From: Hyphomicrobium sp. LHD-15
GTDB lineage: Bacteria; Pseudomonadota; Alphaproteobacteria; Rhizobiales; Hyphomicrobiaceae
Direction of reading: 5' to 3'
NCBI RefSeq assembly: GCF_031157355.1
Contig: NZ_JAVIFT010000001.1
Coordinates: forward strand, 930,001-994,000
Length of the DNA: 64,000 bases
Both the position numbers and the translations under genes were made by a program. Shown piece by piece: positions 16,346 through 24,012 of this stretch (positions are counted from its first letter, which is position 1; the number at the start of each line of letters is the position of its first letter). The notes below the pieces were generated by a model. That model saw only the letters and a program-made list of their open reading frames with translations, made no database searches and had not been told where the DNA came from.

Positions 16346-17422
16346 ATGGATCGTCGCGAGTTCCTGATCACGAGTGGTGGAGCTGCCGTTGCAGCCGCAT
16401 CTCCCGTCGCATCTTATGCTTCTGAAAATGCAGCTGAATTTTCCAATTCCTATGCTGACAACGCGACCGTTCTCCGGCTGTCCATGCCCTGGGCCGACGC
16501 CCCGCAAGGCCCCGCCGACGGCGTCCGGCGGCTTGTTCGCCGCTTCGAAACGATGACCGGCGGGCGTTACCGGATCGAAATTTCGGCCGGGACCGACCTC
16601 GGCGCAGACGCCGACCTCGTGCACGGATCGGCTCACGATTTCGCGAAAATTCACCCGGCGTTTGCCTATTTTGCAGGTCTTCCGGGCTCGGCCGGGCTCA
16701 ACGCCCAGGATTTCGCCCATTGGCTCGCCGTCGGCGGCGGCCAGATGCTCTGGGACGACCTGGCCGGCGCGGAAGGCTGGAAGCCGCTGCTCACGGGCCA
16801 TTCGGGCGAGGCCCCGCCGCTGTGGTCACGTGCGCCGATCACTGGCCTGGGCGACTTTTCCGGCCAGCGTGTGACTGCCTCGGGGCTCGGTGCGGATGTC
16901 GCCCGCGGTCTCGGCGCCGACGGCTTATCGCTCGCGTTAGATGAGGTCGCTCAATCGCTGGCCGATGGCAGCCTGTTCGCGGCCGAGACCGGCGGCGTTC
17001 TCGCAAGCCTCGCCAACGGAACCGGACGGGCTTTCAGCCATGCCACCGGAAACGGCCTCAATGGCCATGGCACGGCCCTTTCGCTCAGCGTGCGCCTTGC
17101 GGCCTGGGACCGCATGCCCGATGCTGACAAGGCCATCCTCGAAGCGGTGTCGGCGGAAGCCTACCAGGCTTCTCTTGCCGAAATGCGCGCACACGATCGG
17201 CTCGCGCGACAGGTGCTCGAACGCTCGTTCGGCGTGACGTTCGCTCCCTGGCCGGCGGAGCTGGCGGAGGCGCTCGACCGGGTTGCCGAGGCGACCATCG
17301 CCCATGTCGCAGGGTACGACGCCATCTCGGCCCGCATCGACCAAAGCTACATGGCGTTTCGCAGCGCGATTTCAGGCTCGAACGGCCCGCGCCGGCCCGC
17401 GGCAGCGATGCCACTCGCCTGA
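16346..17422 (+). CDS. TRAP-type (DctP-like) substrate-binding protein, orphan
   Basis: This encodes 358 residues. The N-terminus MDRREFLITSGGAAVAAAS resembles a Tat-type signal (RREFL followed by a hydrophobic stretch). The body resembles a periplasmic DctP-like solute-binding protein: an early LRLSMPWADAPQGPADGVRRLVRRFE segment, then AWDRMPDADKAILEAVSAEAYQ and a C-terminal helical part, as in TRAP systems where the helix before the C-terminus carries D-x-A-x-R elements. No TRAP membrane subunits flank it, so it works with a permease elsewhere or has another role. It is divergent from the histidine kinase gene, with a shared ~200-base promoter region. Confidence 0.6.
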   Translation: MDRREFLITSGGAAVAAASPVASYASENAAEFSNSYADNATVLRLSMPWADAPQGPADGVRRLVRRFETMTGGRYRIEISAGTDLGADADLVHGSAHDFAKIHPAFAYFAGLPGSAGLNAQDFAHWLAVGGGQMLWDDLAGAEGWKPLLTGHSGEAPPLWSRAPITGLGDFSGQRVTASGLGADVARGLGADGLSLALDEVAQSLADGSLFAAETGGVLASLANGTGRAFSHATGNGLNGHGTALSLSVRLAAWDRMPDADKAILEAVSAEAYQASLAEMRAHDRLARQVLERSFGVTFAPWPAELAEALDRVAEATIAHVAGYDAISARIDQSYMAFRSAISGSNGPRRPAAAMPLA

Positions 17423-17453
17423 AGGCACGATCAGATACTCGTCTGGCGCGCGT

Positions 17454-17486
17454 AGACGGTCCTGGCCCGCACGGCCAGAACCGTCT
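17454..17486. terminator. Bidirectional terminator between TRAP-type protein gene and mscL
   Basis: AGACGGT-C-CTGGCC pairs with GGCCAG-A-ACCGTCT around a 5-base loop, a 13-bp stem with one mismatch. It lies between two convergent genes. The T tract is short. Confidence 0.55.
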
Positions 17487-17508
17487 TGTCGCGACGTCCG
17501 GGTGAGCC

Positions 17509-17895
17509 CTATTTCTTGACGAGAGCGTCGCGGATCTCACGCAGGTAGACTTCGGAGGGCGAAGGCGCTGCGGCCTCGGCGACCTTCGGCTTCTGGAACT
17601 TGTTGATGGCGCGGATCAGCAGGAAGATCGCGGCCGCCGTGATCACGAACTTCAAAACCGCATTGAGAAACAGGCCGTACTTGATCAGCACCCCATCGCC
17701 GGTGGGCGTCGGCAACGTGATGGCGAGGGCGCTGAAGTCTATGCCCGCCAGCAAATAGCCGATCGGCGGCATGATGATATTCTCGACCAGGGTCGCCACG
17801 ATGGGCGAGAAGGCGGCGCCAATGATCACGCCGACGGCGAGGTCAATGACATTGCCCCGCATTGCAAATTCTTTGAATTCGGACAGTATCGACAT
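17509..17895 (-). CDS. mscL: Large-conductance mechanosensitive channel
   Basis: This encodes 128 residues from the ATG at 17895, which has AAGGA eight bases upstream; the ATG at 17904 overlaps that site and is rejected. MscL features are clear: SEFKEFAMRGNVIDLAVGVIIGAAFSPIV (N-terminal helix and TM1 pore lining), a periplasmic loop, and TM2 ending with KFQKPK before a charged C-terminal helix. The homopentameric channel opens under membrane tension and releases solutes during hypo-osmotic shock. Confidence 0.97.
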   Translation of the reverse strand: MSILSEFKEFAMRGNVIDLAVGVIIGAAFSPIVATLVENIIMPPIGYLLAGIDFSALAITLPTPTGDGVLIKYGLFLNAVLKFVITAAAIFLLIRAINKFQKPKVAEAAAPSPSEVYLREIRDALVKK

Positions 17896-17971
17896 AGTAA
17901 GCATCCTTCAGCAATCCTCGATCCCGACTCGCATGCGAGGCGGCAGGACATGCTAGAGCGTGTTTGAATTA

Positions 17972-18047
17972 CAATCACGCGCTAGATCTTTGATGAGACC
18001 TATGATTCACGCTCTGGATCGATAGGATCCGAAGCCATCAGGGTGTC
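17972..18047 (+). repeat. Dispersed intergenic repeat, copy C
   Basis: It contains CAATCACGCGCTAG, TTTGATGAGACC, ATGATTCACGCT and GAAGCCATCAGGGT in the same order as copies A and B at about 35.9-36.0 kb. The central stem here is GGATC/GATCC instead of TTCAGGC/GCCTGAA, so the sequence differs but base pairing is kept. It lies in the 296-base gap between mscL and the DUF4212 gene. Confidence 0.7.
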
Positions 18048-18191
18048 TAGGCGACCCGCCGGTCGGGATCAAACCGGACGTTGTGCGTTGGCGCGCGTAT
18101 CTCAGTGGCGCGAGCCGCCTCAATGGAACCACAACTGCAACGCACCTGATGGCCAGTCTCAAACTCGGACCAAAGCGGAGAAACCTCTGTC

Positions 18192-18452
18192 ATGATCGAA
18201 CGGCGCGAGCGAAAGCCCTATTGGCGTCATACGAAGTGGCAGATGCTCGCCAGCCTGATACCGTTCCTGGCCGTGATCATCGTGCTGCCGCTCTACGCCG
18301 ACCGCTTGAACTCCAGCAGGTTCATGGGCTTTCCGCTCGGCTATTTCCTCAGCCTGCACGGGCTGGTGCTGATCGCCGTCATCACGGTGGCGAGCTTCGT
18401 GAACCGGCAGGACGCCATCGATCACTGGCATGGTGCCCATGAGGACGTCTAA
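18192..18452 (+). CDS. DUF4212 small subunit of a sodium/solute symporter
   Basis: This encodes 86 residues with two membrane helices (about 19-37 and 51-70) and a basic N-terminus (MIERRERKPYWR). It ends in DAIDHWHGAHEDV. DUF4212 proteins accompany large VC_2705-type sodium/solute symporters, and here such a symporter gene starts 67 bases downstream on the same strand. The small subunit is probably needed for assembly or activity; this is inferred from conserved pairing. Confidence 0.88.
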   Translation: MIERRERKPYWRHTKWQMLASLIPFLAVIIVLPLYADRLNSSRFMGFPLGYFLSLHGLVLIAVITVASFVNRQDAIDHWHGAHEDV

Positions 18453-18519
18453 GGGACGCGGAGATCGTCCCATGCGCGACATCCGCAGACATCGCCACGT
18501 CAAGACGGAGGGCTGAGCG

Positions 18520-20352
18520 ATGCCGTTCACGCACCGCACCGGCTACGTCAATCCGCGTCTCGGGACGTACTTCGGAATTTTCATGAGCGCGTTCATCGCG
18601 CTCACTCTGCTCACGCTCATTCTCGAAGGGCTCGGCTTCAGCGACGGCACGCTCAAGCTCGCGATGTTCGCCGGGCCAATCGCGCTCTATGCCGTCATCG
18701 GCATGGCCGCCTACACGAAAGAGCCGATCGATTACTTCGCGGCCGGGCGGCGCGTGCCGGCGTTCTACACGGGCCTCGTGCTCGCACAGACTGCGCTCGG
18801 CGCGACCGGCCTCGTCGCGATCACCGGCGCGTTCTTCCTGATCGGCTTTGATGCGCTCTGCCTCGTCATCGGCGGCCTTGCGGGTTTCGTCGTCATGGCC
18901 GTTCTGCTGGCGCCGTTCTTTCGCAAATTCGGTGCGTTCACGGTTCCGAGCTATCTCGGCAAGCGGTTCGAAAGCCGCACGCTGCGCCTGGTCTCCGCCA
19001 GTATTCTCGCCGTGCCGATGCTGCTGGTGATGGCGGCGGAGCTCCGGATCGGCGCCCATGCGGCCACCTGGTTCTATCCGATGCCGACGGGCATCGCGGT
19101 GATGACGCTCGTGATGATCGTGGTGCTGACGCTCGCAGCCGGCGGCATGCGCTCGTTCGCGTGGTCGTCTGCCGCGCAAAGCATTGCGGCGCTGATCGCG
19201 CTGCTGGTGCCCGTGGCTATCGTCGCGGTGATCGTCACCAATCTGCCTTTCCCGCAACTCTCTGCTGGCCCCGTGCTGCGCGTGATCGGACGCGCGGAGG
19301 CCGCCCAGGGGCTTCCGATCATTCTGCCGCCGGCGCTCGCCTTCGACTTTCCGGGCGAAGGCCTCGAACCGCTGGCCAAGCGCTATTCCGACGCTTTCGG
19401 CAGCGTCGGGCCGGTTGCCTTCATCATCATGACGCTCTCGCTTCTGGCAGGGCTCGCCAGCGCGCCGTGGCTGTTGCCGCGCGTCGCCGGCACACCCGGC
19501 GTCTACGAAGCGCGCAAGTCGCTCGGATGGGCAACGCTGCTGTTCGGGATCGCGATGATGACTATCGCGGCGGTCGCGATCCTGATGCGCGACTATCTCA
19601 CCGATATCGTGATCGCGGCCGGCCCCGTGCGCTTTCCGGAGTGGTTCGAAACACTCCGAACGTACGGCATCATCTCCGTTACCGGCGAGGGACGTCCCAC
19701 GCTCTCGAGTTTCAACATGAGCCGCGACGACGTTCTCATCAGCCTGCCGATTGCAGCGCAGATGCCGGCGGCGGTCGTTTATCTCGCGGCGGGCGGCATC
19801 GTCGCGGCCGCGTTGGCGACGGCGGGTGCGGTTGCGCTCGCGCTCGGCAACATCCTCGCGGAAGATATCGTCTATGGGCTCAGCTGGAACCCACCTGGCG
19901 CAGGCGCGCGTCTCGTGGTTTCACGGTTCGCGCTCGGCATGGCGGCCGCGGTTGCGGGTCTGCTCGCGCTCGCAGCGCCGACCGACCCGCTCAAGCTGAT
20001 CCTGTGGGCTGTGGCCTTGACCGGTGCATCGACGTTCCCGGTGCTCGTGCTTTCGATCTGGTGGAAACGCCTCAACGAGTTCGGGGCGGTGGCCGGGATG
20101 GTGACCGGATTCAGCGTCACGGTTCTCGCTATCATTGCCGGAGAAGCCGGCCTCACCGGCACCGACAGCGCGCTTGCCGCCGCGATCGGGCTGCCGGCCG
20201 GCGCGGTCGCGACGATCGCGGTCGCGCTCGCGACACCCGGTCCCCAGCGCAGCCTGCTCGAACTCGTACGCGATATCCGCGTACCGGGCGGAGAAATCCT
20301 ATACGATCGCGAAATGCGCTATCAGCGCCGCAAGAAGACCCCGCGCGCCTAA
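18520..20352 (+). CDS. Sodium/solute symporter, VC_2705 subfamily
   Basis: This encodes 610 residues. GGAGGG at 18508-18513 supports the ATG at 18520. About 13 hydrophobic helices are visible. The early YFAAGRRVPAFYTGLVLAQTALGATGLVAITGAFF stretch is typical of the SSS family. It most resembles the acetate/pyruvate-like branch that pairs with DUF4212. The C-terminal ~40 residues are cytoplasmic and basic. The substrate is probably a small carboxylate, but that is family-level inference. Its small partner subunit is encoded just upstream. Confidence 0.88.
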   Translation: MPFTHRTGYVNPRLGTYFGIFMSAFIALTLLTLILEGLGFSDGTLKLAMFAGPIALYAVIGMAAYTKEPIDYFAAGRRVPAFYTGLVLAQTALGATGLVAITGAFFLIGFDALCLVIGGLAGFVVMAVLLAPFFRKFGAFTVPSYLGKRFESRTLRLVSASILAVPMLLVMAAELRIGAHAATWFYPMPTGIAVMTLVMIVVLTLAAGGMRSFAWSSAAQSIAALIALLVPVAIVAVIVTNLPFPQLSAGPVLRVIGRAEAAQGLPIILPPALAFDFPGEGLEPLAKRYSDAFGSVGPVAFIIMTLSLLAGLASAPWLLPRVAGTPGVYEARKSLGWATLLFGIAMMTIAAVAILMRDYLTDIVIAAGPVRFPEWFETLRTYGIISVTGEGRPTLSSFNMSRDDVLISLPIAAQMPAAVVYLAAGGIVAAALATAGAVALALGNILAEDIVYGLSWNPPGAGARLVVSRFALGMAAAVAGLLALAAPTDPLKLILWAVALTGASTFPVLVLSIWWKRLNEFGAVAGMVTGFSVTVLAIIAGEAGLTGTDSALAAAIGLPAGAVATIAVALATPGPQRSLLELVRDIRVPGGEILYDREMRYQRRKKTPRA

Positions 20353-20394
20353 AGCACCGCATGCCGCCGAAGACCTGAACGAATTGGAAGCCCG

Positions 20395-21372
20395 ATGTCG
20401 TCCCGAGAGCGTCTCACTCTTTTTCCGCCGCGCGAACTGTTCAACGAGGGGTTTTTTGAAACCGGCGACGGGCACAGGCTCTATTACGCGGAATGCGGCA
20501 ATCCGAACGGCGAGCCGGTGCTGATCGTTCACGGCGGGCCGGGCGGCGGCTGCAATCCCGCCATGCGCCGCTTCCACGATCCGAGGCACTATCGCGTCGT
20601 CCTGCTCGACCAGCGCGGGTGCGGACGCTCGCAACCGAATGCCACCATCGAGAACAATACGACTTGGCATCTCGTCGAGGACATGGAGCGCCTCAGGCGC
20701 CATCTCGGGATCGAGCGCTGGCAACTGTTCGGCGGATCGTGGGGCTCGACACTCTCGCTCGCTTACGCCGAAACGCATCCCGAGCGCGTGACGTCGCTGG
20801 TGCTACGCGGCATCTTCCTGCTCCGGAAAAGCGAACTCCACTGGTTCTACCAGGACGGCTGCAGCGCTCTTTTCCCGGAAGCCTGGGAGGCCTTCGAACG
20901 GGTCATTCCGGAAAGCGAGCGCGGCGACATGATCGGCGCCTACTACAAGCGCCTCACCGATCCCGATCCGCGCGTGCATATCCTGGCCGCCGAAGCCTGG
21001 AGCGTGTGGGAGGGCACCACGCTTTCCTTGATCGAGGATCCGATCCGCGTGCGCTCGTTCGCCAATCCGGACTACGCGCTCGCGTTCGCGCGCATCGAAT
21101 GCCACTACTTCGTGAATAACGGGTTCTTCGCTCAGGATGGCCAGCTTCTCGCCGACGCGCATCGGCTGGCCGGCATACCCGCCGTGCTGATCCATGGCCG
21201 CTATGACGTGGTGACGCCGGTGCGTAACGCCTGGGATCTCAAGAAGGCGATGCCTTCGGCCGAGTTGCGTATCGTCCCCGACGCAGGGCACGCAATGACG
21301 GAGCCCGGCATTATCCATGAACTGGTGCGCGCAACCGCGCATTTCCGAGATCGCGGACCTGCAATGTCCTGA
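20395..21372 (+). CDS. pip: Prolyl iminopeptidase
   Basis: This encodes 325 residues. It is an alpha/beta hydrolase that releases N-terminal proline from peptides. Visible motifs are the HGGPGGGCNP oxyanion loop at about residue 44, the DQRGCGRSQPNA stretch, and the nucleophile elbow GGSWGSTLSLAYAE with catalytic Ser at about residue 113. HGRYDVVTP holds the Asp, and DAGHAMTEPG holds the His. The length matches the family. It starts 42 bases after the symporter stop and may share its transcript. Confidence 0.94.
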   Translation: MSSRERLTLFPPRELFNEGFFETGDGHRLYYAECGNPNGEPVLIVHGGPGGGCNPAMRRFHDPRHYRVVLLDQRGCGRSQPNATIENNTTWHLVEDMERLRRHLGIERWQLFGGSWGSTLSLAYAETHPERVTSLVLRGIFLLRKSELHWFYQDGCSALFPEAWEAFERVIPESERGDMIGAYYKRLTDPDPRVHILAAEAWSVWEGTTLSLIEDPIRVRSFANPDYALAFARIECHYFVNNGFFAQDGQLLADAHRLAGIPAVLIHGRYDVVTPVRNAWDLKKAMPSAELRIVPDAGHAMTEPGIIHELVRATAHFRDRGPAMS

Positions 21373-21481
21373 CGTGACTTCTCGGCGGACGCCGTTCGCC
21401 ATACCAAACGAACACGCTGGCTCAGACGCGGCCGGGGCAGATAAAGTAAATTTTGAACATGGGACAGCGCCTCGAGCGCTG

Positions 21482-21535
21482 TCACGCTCCAGGTTTTTGA
21501 TGAGACGTACGATTCACGCTTTACGGCGATAGGCC
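21482..21535 (+). repeat. Dispersed intergenic repeat, copy D (right end degraded)
   Basis: CACGCTCCAGGTTTTTGATG, then AGACG, GATTCACGCTT and GGCGATAGG, match the left half of the copy at 35.9 kb with a few substitutions. The right half (GAAGCGATCATGGTC) is missing. An inverted repeat, ACAGCGC / GCGCTGT, lies directly upstream. It is in the gap between pip and the LuxR-type regulator. Confidence 0.65.
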
Positions 21536-21583
21536 TCTTGGTCTGGCCGGGTTGCGTATCCATTTCGCGAGTTCGCCTTTTCG

Positions 21584-22216
21584 ATGCCCACCGAGACACG
21601 CCGCACGATCGCCATTGCCGACAAGAACCCCGTGGTCCGCACGGGGCTCGTGGACATTATCGCGCGCGATGGCCGTTTCGTGGTTTCGGCGGCTGTCTCC
21701 ACGGGCGCCGCGTTTCTCAGCCTCGTCGAAAGCCAGCCGATCGATATCGCCATCATCGGCTGGGCCATGCCGGACATGACGGGCGGCGATATCCTGACCG
21801 AGATCAAGAAACGGCGCTCTCCGGTCCGCATCATTGTTTACACGGGGGAGCCAGGAACAGAGGTGTTGCGGCGCACCATAAAGGCCGGCGCGTGGGGCTT
21901 CATGTCGAAGAGCGACGAACCGGAGGTGCTGCTCGAAACCATCTCGTCGGTCTCGCACGGGCGCGTCTCTTTCCCGTATGTCGACATGGACGCGGCGAGC
22001 AAAGACCCGCTCGATGTGCTGACCGTGCGGGAGCGGGAGCTGCTCGCGGCGCTCGCGGACGGCTGGTCCAATCTGCAAATCGCCGCGCGTATCGGTATTT
22101 CCCGCAATACGGTGAAATACCACCTCAAGAACCTCTACGATAAGCTCAACGTGAATAATCGCGCGATGGCAGTTGCGCTGTTCATGACGCGGCAGGCCGC
22201 GCGCGAAGATCGCTAA
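21584..22216 (+). CDS. LuxR/NarL-type response regulator with degenerate receiver
   Basis: This encodes 210 residues. The receiver domain spans residues ~7-125 and a LuxR-type helix-turn-helix spans ~146-205 (LTVRERELLAALADGWSNLQ and ISRNTVKYHLKNLYDKLNV). The phospho-acceptor position holds Gly59 (DIAIIGWAMP) where family members carry Asp, and one acid-pocket residue is Lys14 (ADKNP). The Thr in VYTGEPG and the Lys near 109 are kept. Phosphorylation is therefore unlikely, and it may bind DNA constitutively or respond to a ligand or partner. It lies 458 bases upstream of sgaA and is a candidate regulator of the serine-cycle genes; that link is inference. Confidence 0.85.
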   Translation: MPTETRRTIAIADKNPVVRTGLVDIIARDGRFVVSAAVSTGAAFLSLVESQPIDIAIIGWAMPDMTGGDILTEIKKRRSPVRIIVYTGEPGTEVLRRTIKAGAWGFMSKSDEPEVLLETISSVSHGRVSFPYVDMDAASKDPLDVLTVRERELLAALADGWSNLQIAARIGISRNTVKYHLKNLYDKLNVNNRAMAVALFMTRQAAREDR

Positions 22217-22347
22217 GGCCAACGCGGGACTTTGCCGCCGGTCAAATCTCCGCTTGCACTTTTCGCAATGCACTCGCAATCTGCGCGGATCGCAGGCGCG
22301 GTCGCACACGCGATTTGCTTTTCAGCTCAAGCGCTTTAAGCCGCAGG

Positions 22348-22416
22348 GTGGGTAGGCATAAAACTACCCAACTGGGCAATTCCCTCAGCCGCCAAGTCCG
22401 CCCATAAGCCTACCCA
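22348..22416. promoter_or_regulatory. Candidate operator: GGGTAG/CTACCC half-sites upstream of sgaA
   Basis: GGGTAG at 22350-22355 and CTACCC at 22364-22369 form an inverted repeat with an 8-base spacer. A third half-site, CTACCC, is at 22410-22415. CCCAACTGGG at 22367-22376 is a perfect palindrome overlapping the second half-site. They lie about 190-260 bases upstream of the predicted sgaA promoter, in a 458-base gap that has no gene. The arrangement suits a dimeric regulator such as the adjacent LuxR-type protein or a LysR-type protein encoded elsewhere. Confidence 0.4.
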
Positions 22417-22605
22417 AGAGATTTTCTGTCGTCGCCCTTCCGGGTGTTGCGCGCGGTTAAGAGATTGCTAAGAGTTCAGCCCACAAGGCGCCGCTCGAGC
22501 GCTGTCAACCGGGCGCACCGGGAGATCAATCACGACGCGTAGAAAAACTCAGGCCTCGCGCATTGAAGGGCATCTCCTTTTTGCGCGAGACTGCGCCAGT
22601 TTGGG

Positions 22606-22634
22606 CTGACGCTTCGCAGCCGAGACGCTAAGAT
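22606..22634 (+). promoter_or_regulatory. Candidate sigma-70-type promoter of sgaA
   Basis: CTGACG at 22606-22611 and TAAGAT at 22629-22634 are separated by 17 bases. Each hexamer matches the consensus at four of six positions. The predicted leader is about 35 bases and ends with the strong ribosome binding site GGAGGAG. Confidence 0.4.
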
Positions 22635-22674
22635 TGGTGCAAAAAAGTGAAGCTCGACTCTGGAGGAGACGACT

Positions 22675-23880
22675 ATGACTTCAATGGTGAAGCCGCACCT
22701 TTTCATCCCTGGCCCGACCAATATTCCCGAAGCCGTCCGCATTGCCATGAACCTCCCGATGGAGGACATGCGTAGCCCCGAGTTCCCGAAATTCACGCTG
22801 CCGATCTTTGAAGACCTCAAGAAGGTCTTCAAGATGAAGGACGGCCGCGTATTCATCTTCCCGTCTTCGGGCACCGGCGCTTGGGAATCCGCCATCCAGA
22901 ACACGCTCGCCGCCGGCGACAAGGTTCTGATGAGCCGCTTCGGCCAGTTCTCGCTGCTTTGGGTCGACATGGCTGAGCGTCTCGGCCTCAACGTCGTGCT
23001 TTGCGACGAGGAATGGGGCACGGGCGTTCCGCTCGAGAAGTACGCCGACATTCTCGCCAAGGACAAGAACCACGAGATCAAGGCCGTCTTCGCCACGCAC
23101 AACGAGACCGCAACGGGCGTTTCTTCCGACATCGCCGGCGTCCGCAAGGCGCTCGATGCCGCCAAGCATCCCGCGCTGCTGTTCGTCGACGGCGTTTCGT
23201 CGGTCGGCTCGCTCGACATGCGCATGGGCGAGTGGGGCGTTGACGCTTGCGTCTCCGGTTCGCAGAAGGGCTTCATGCTGCCGACCGGCCTCGGCATCCT
23301 CGCCGTCAGCCAGAAGGCGCTCGACGTCAACAAGTCCCAGAACGGCCGCCTGGCGCGCTGCTTCTTCTCCTGGGAAGACATGATCAAGACCAACGATCTT
23401 GGCTACTTCCCCTACACGCCGGCGACGCAGCTGATCCGCGGCCTCCGCGCATCGCTCGACCTCATCTTCGCCGAAGGCATCGACAACGTCGTCGCTCGCC
23501 ACACGCGTCTCGCCACCGGCGTGCGCGCTGCCGTGGATGCATGGGGCCTCAAGCTCTGCGCCAAGGAACCGAAGTGGCATTCCGACACGGTGTCGGCGAT
23601 CCTCGTGCCTGAGGGCATCGACGCCAACAACGTGCTGAAGACCGCTTTCTATCGCTACAACACCTCGCTCGGAACCGGCCTCAACAAGGTCGCTGGCAAG
23701 GTGTTCCGCATCGGCCATCTCGGCGCGCTCGACGAGGGCATGATCGGCGGCGTGCTGTTCAACGTCGAAATGGCGCTCAAGGATTGCGGCGTGCCGATCA
23801 AGTTCGGCTCGGGCACGGGTGCGGCGGCTGAATACTTCAGCAAGACCGCAACCAAGCCGGCTCTGCAGAAAGCTGCCTGA
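22675..23880 (+). CDS. sgaA: Serine--glyoxylate aminotransferase
   Basis: This encodes 401 residues. It transfers the amino group of serine to glyoxylate, giving hydroxypyruvate and glycine, a key serine-cycle step. It is a class-V PLP enzyme: the N-terminus HLFIPGPTNIPEAVRIAMN is typical, IFPSSGTGAWESAIQNTL binds PLP phosphate, LFVDGVSSVGSLDM holds the Asp that pairs with the pyridine nitrogen, and the PLP-binding Lys is in CVSGSQKGFMLPTGLG. A strong ribosome binding site precedes the ATG at 22675. A strong terminator follows, so sgaA appears to be mostly a separate transcript from mclA. Confidence 0.97.
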   Translation: MTSMVKPHLFIPGPTNIPEAVRIAMNLPMEDMRSPEFPKFTLPIFEDLKKVFKMKDGRVFIFPSSGTGAWESAIQNTLAAGDKVLMSRFGQFSLLWVDMAERLGLNVVLCDEEWGTGVPLEKYADILAKDKNHEIKAVFATHNETATGVSSDIAGVRKALDAAKHPALLFVDGVSSVGSLDMRMGEWGVDACVSGSQKGFMLPTGLGILAVSQKALDVNKSQNGRLARCFFSWEDMIKTNDLGYFPYTPATQLIRGLRASLDLIFAEGIDNVVARHTRLATGVRAAVDAWGLKLCAKEPKWHSDTVSAILVPEGIDANNVLKTAFYRYNTSLGTGLNKVAGKVFRIGHLGALDEGMIGGVLFNVEMALKDCGVPIKFGSGTGAAAEYFSKTATKPALQKAA

Positions 23881-23887
23881 TTAAACG

Positions 23888-23916
23888 AGGCGGCGCCGCC
23901 CGGCGCCGCCTTTTTT
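23888..23916 (+). terminator. Rho-independent terminator after sgaA
   Basis: GGCGGCGCC and GGCGCCGCC form a perfect 9-bp stem with a GCCC loop, followed by six T residues. It starts 7 bases after the sgaA stop. Confidence 0.92.
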
Positions 23917-24012
23917 CATCTTTCTCGATTCTCCACGACGCTTTCGCGGCCCCGCCGGTTCGGAAGGGCGGCGGCGTCTTCATAACAAACTTGAACACAA
24001 GGAAACGTTCCG

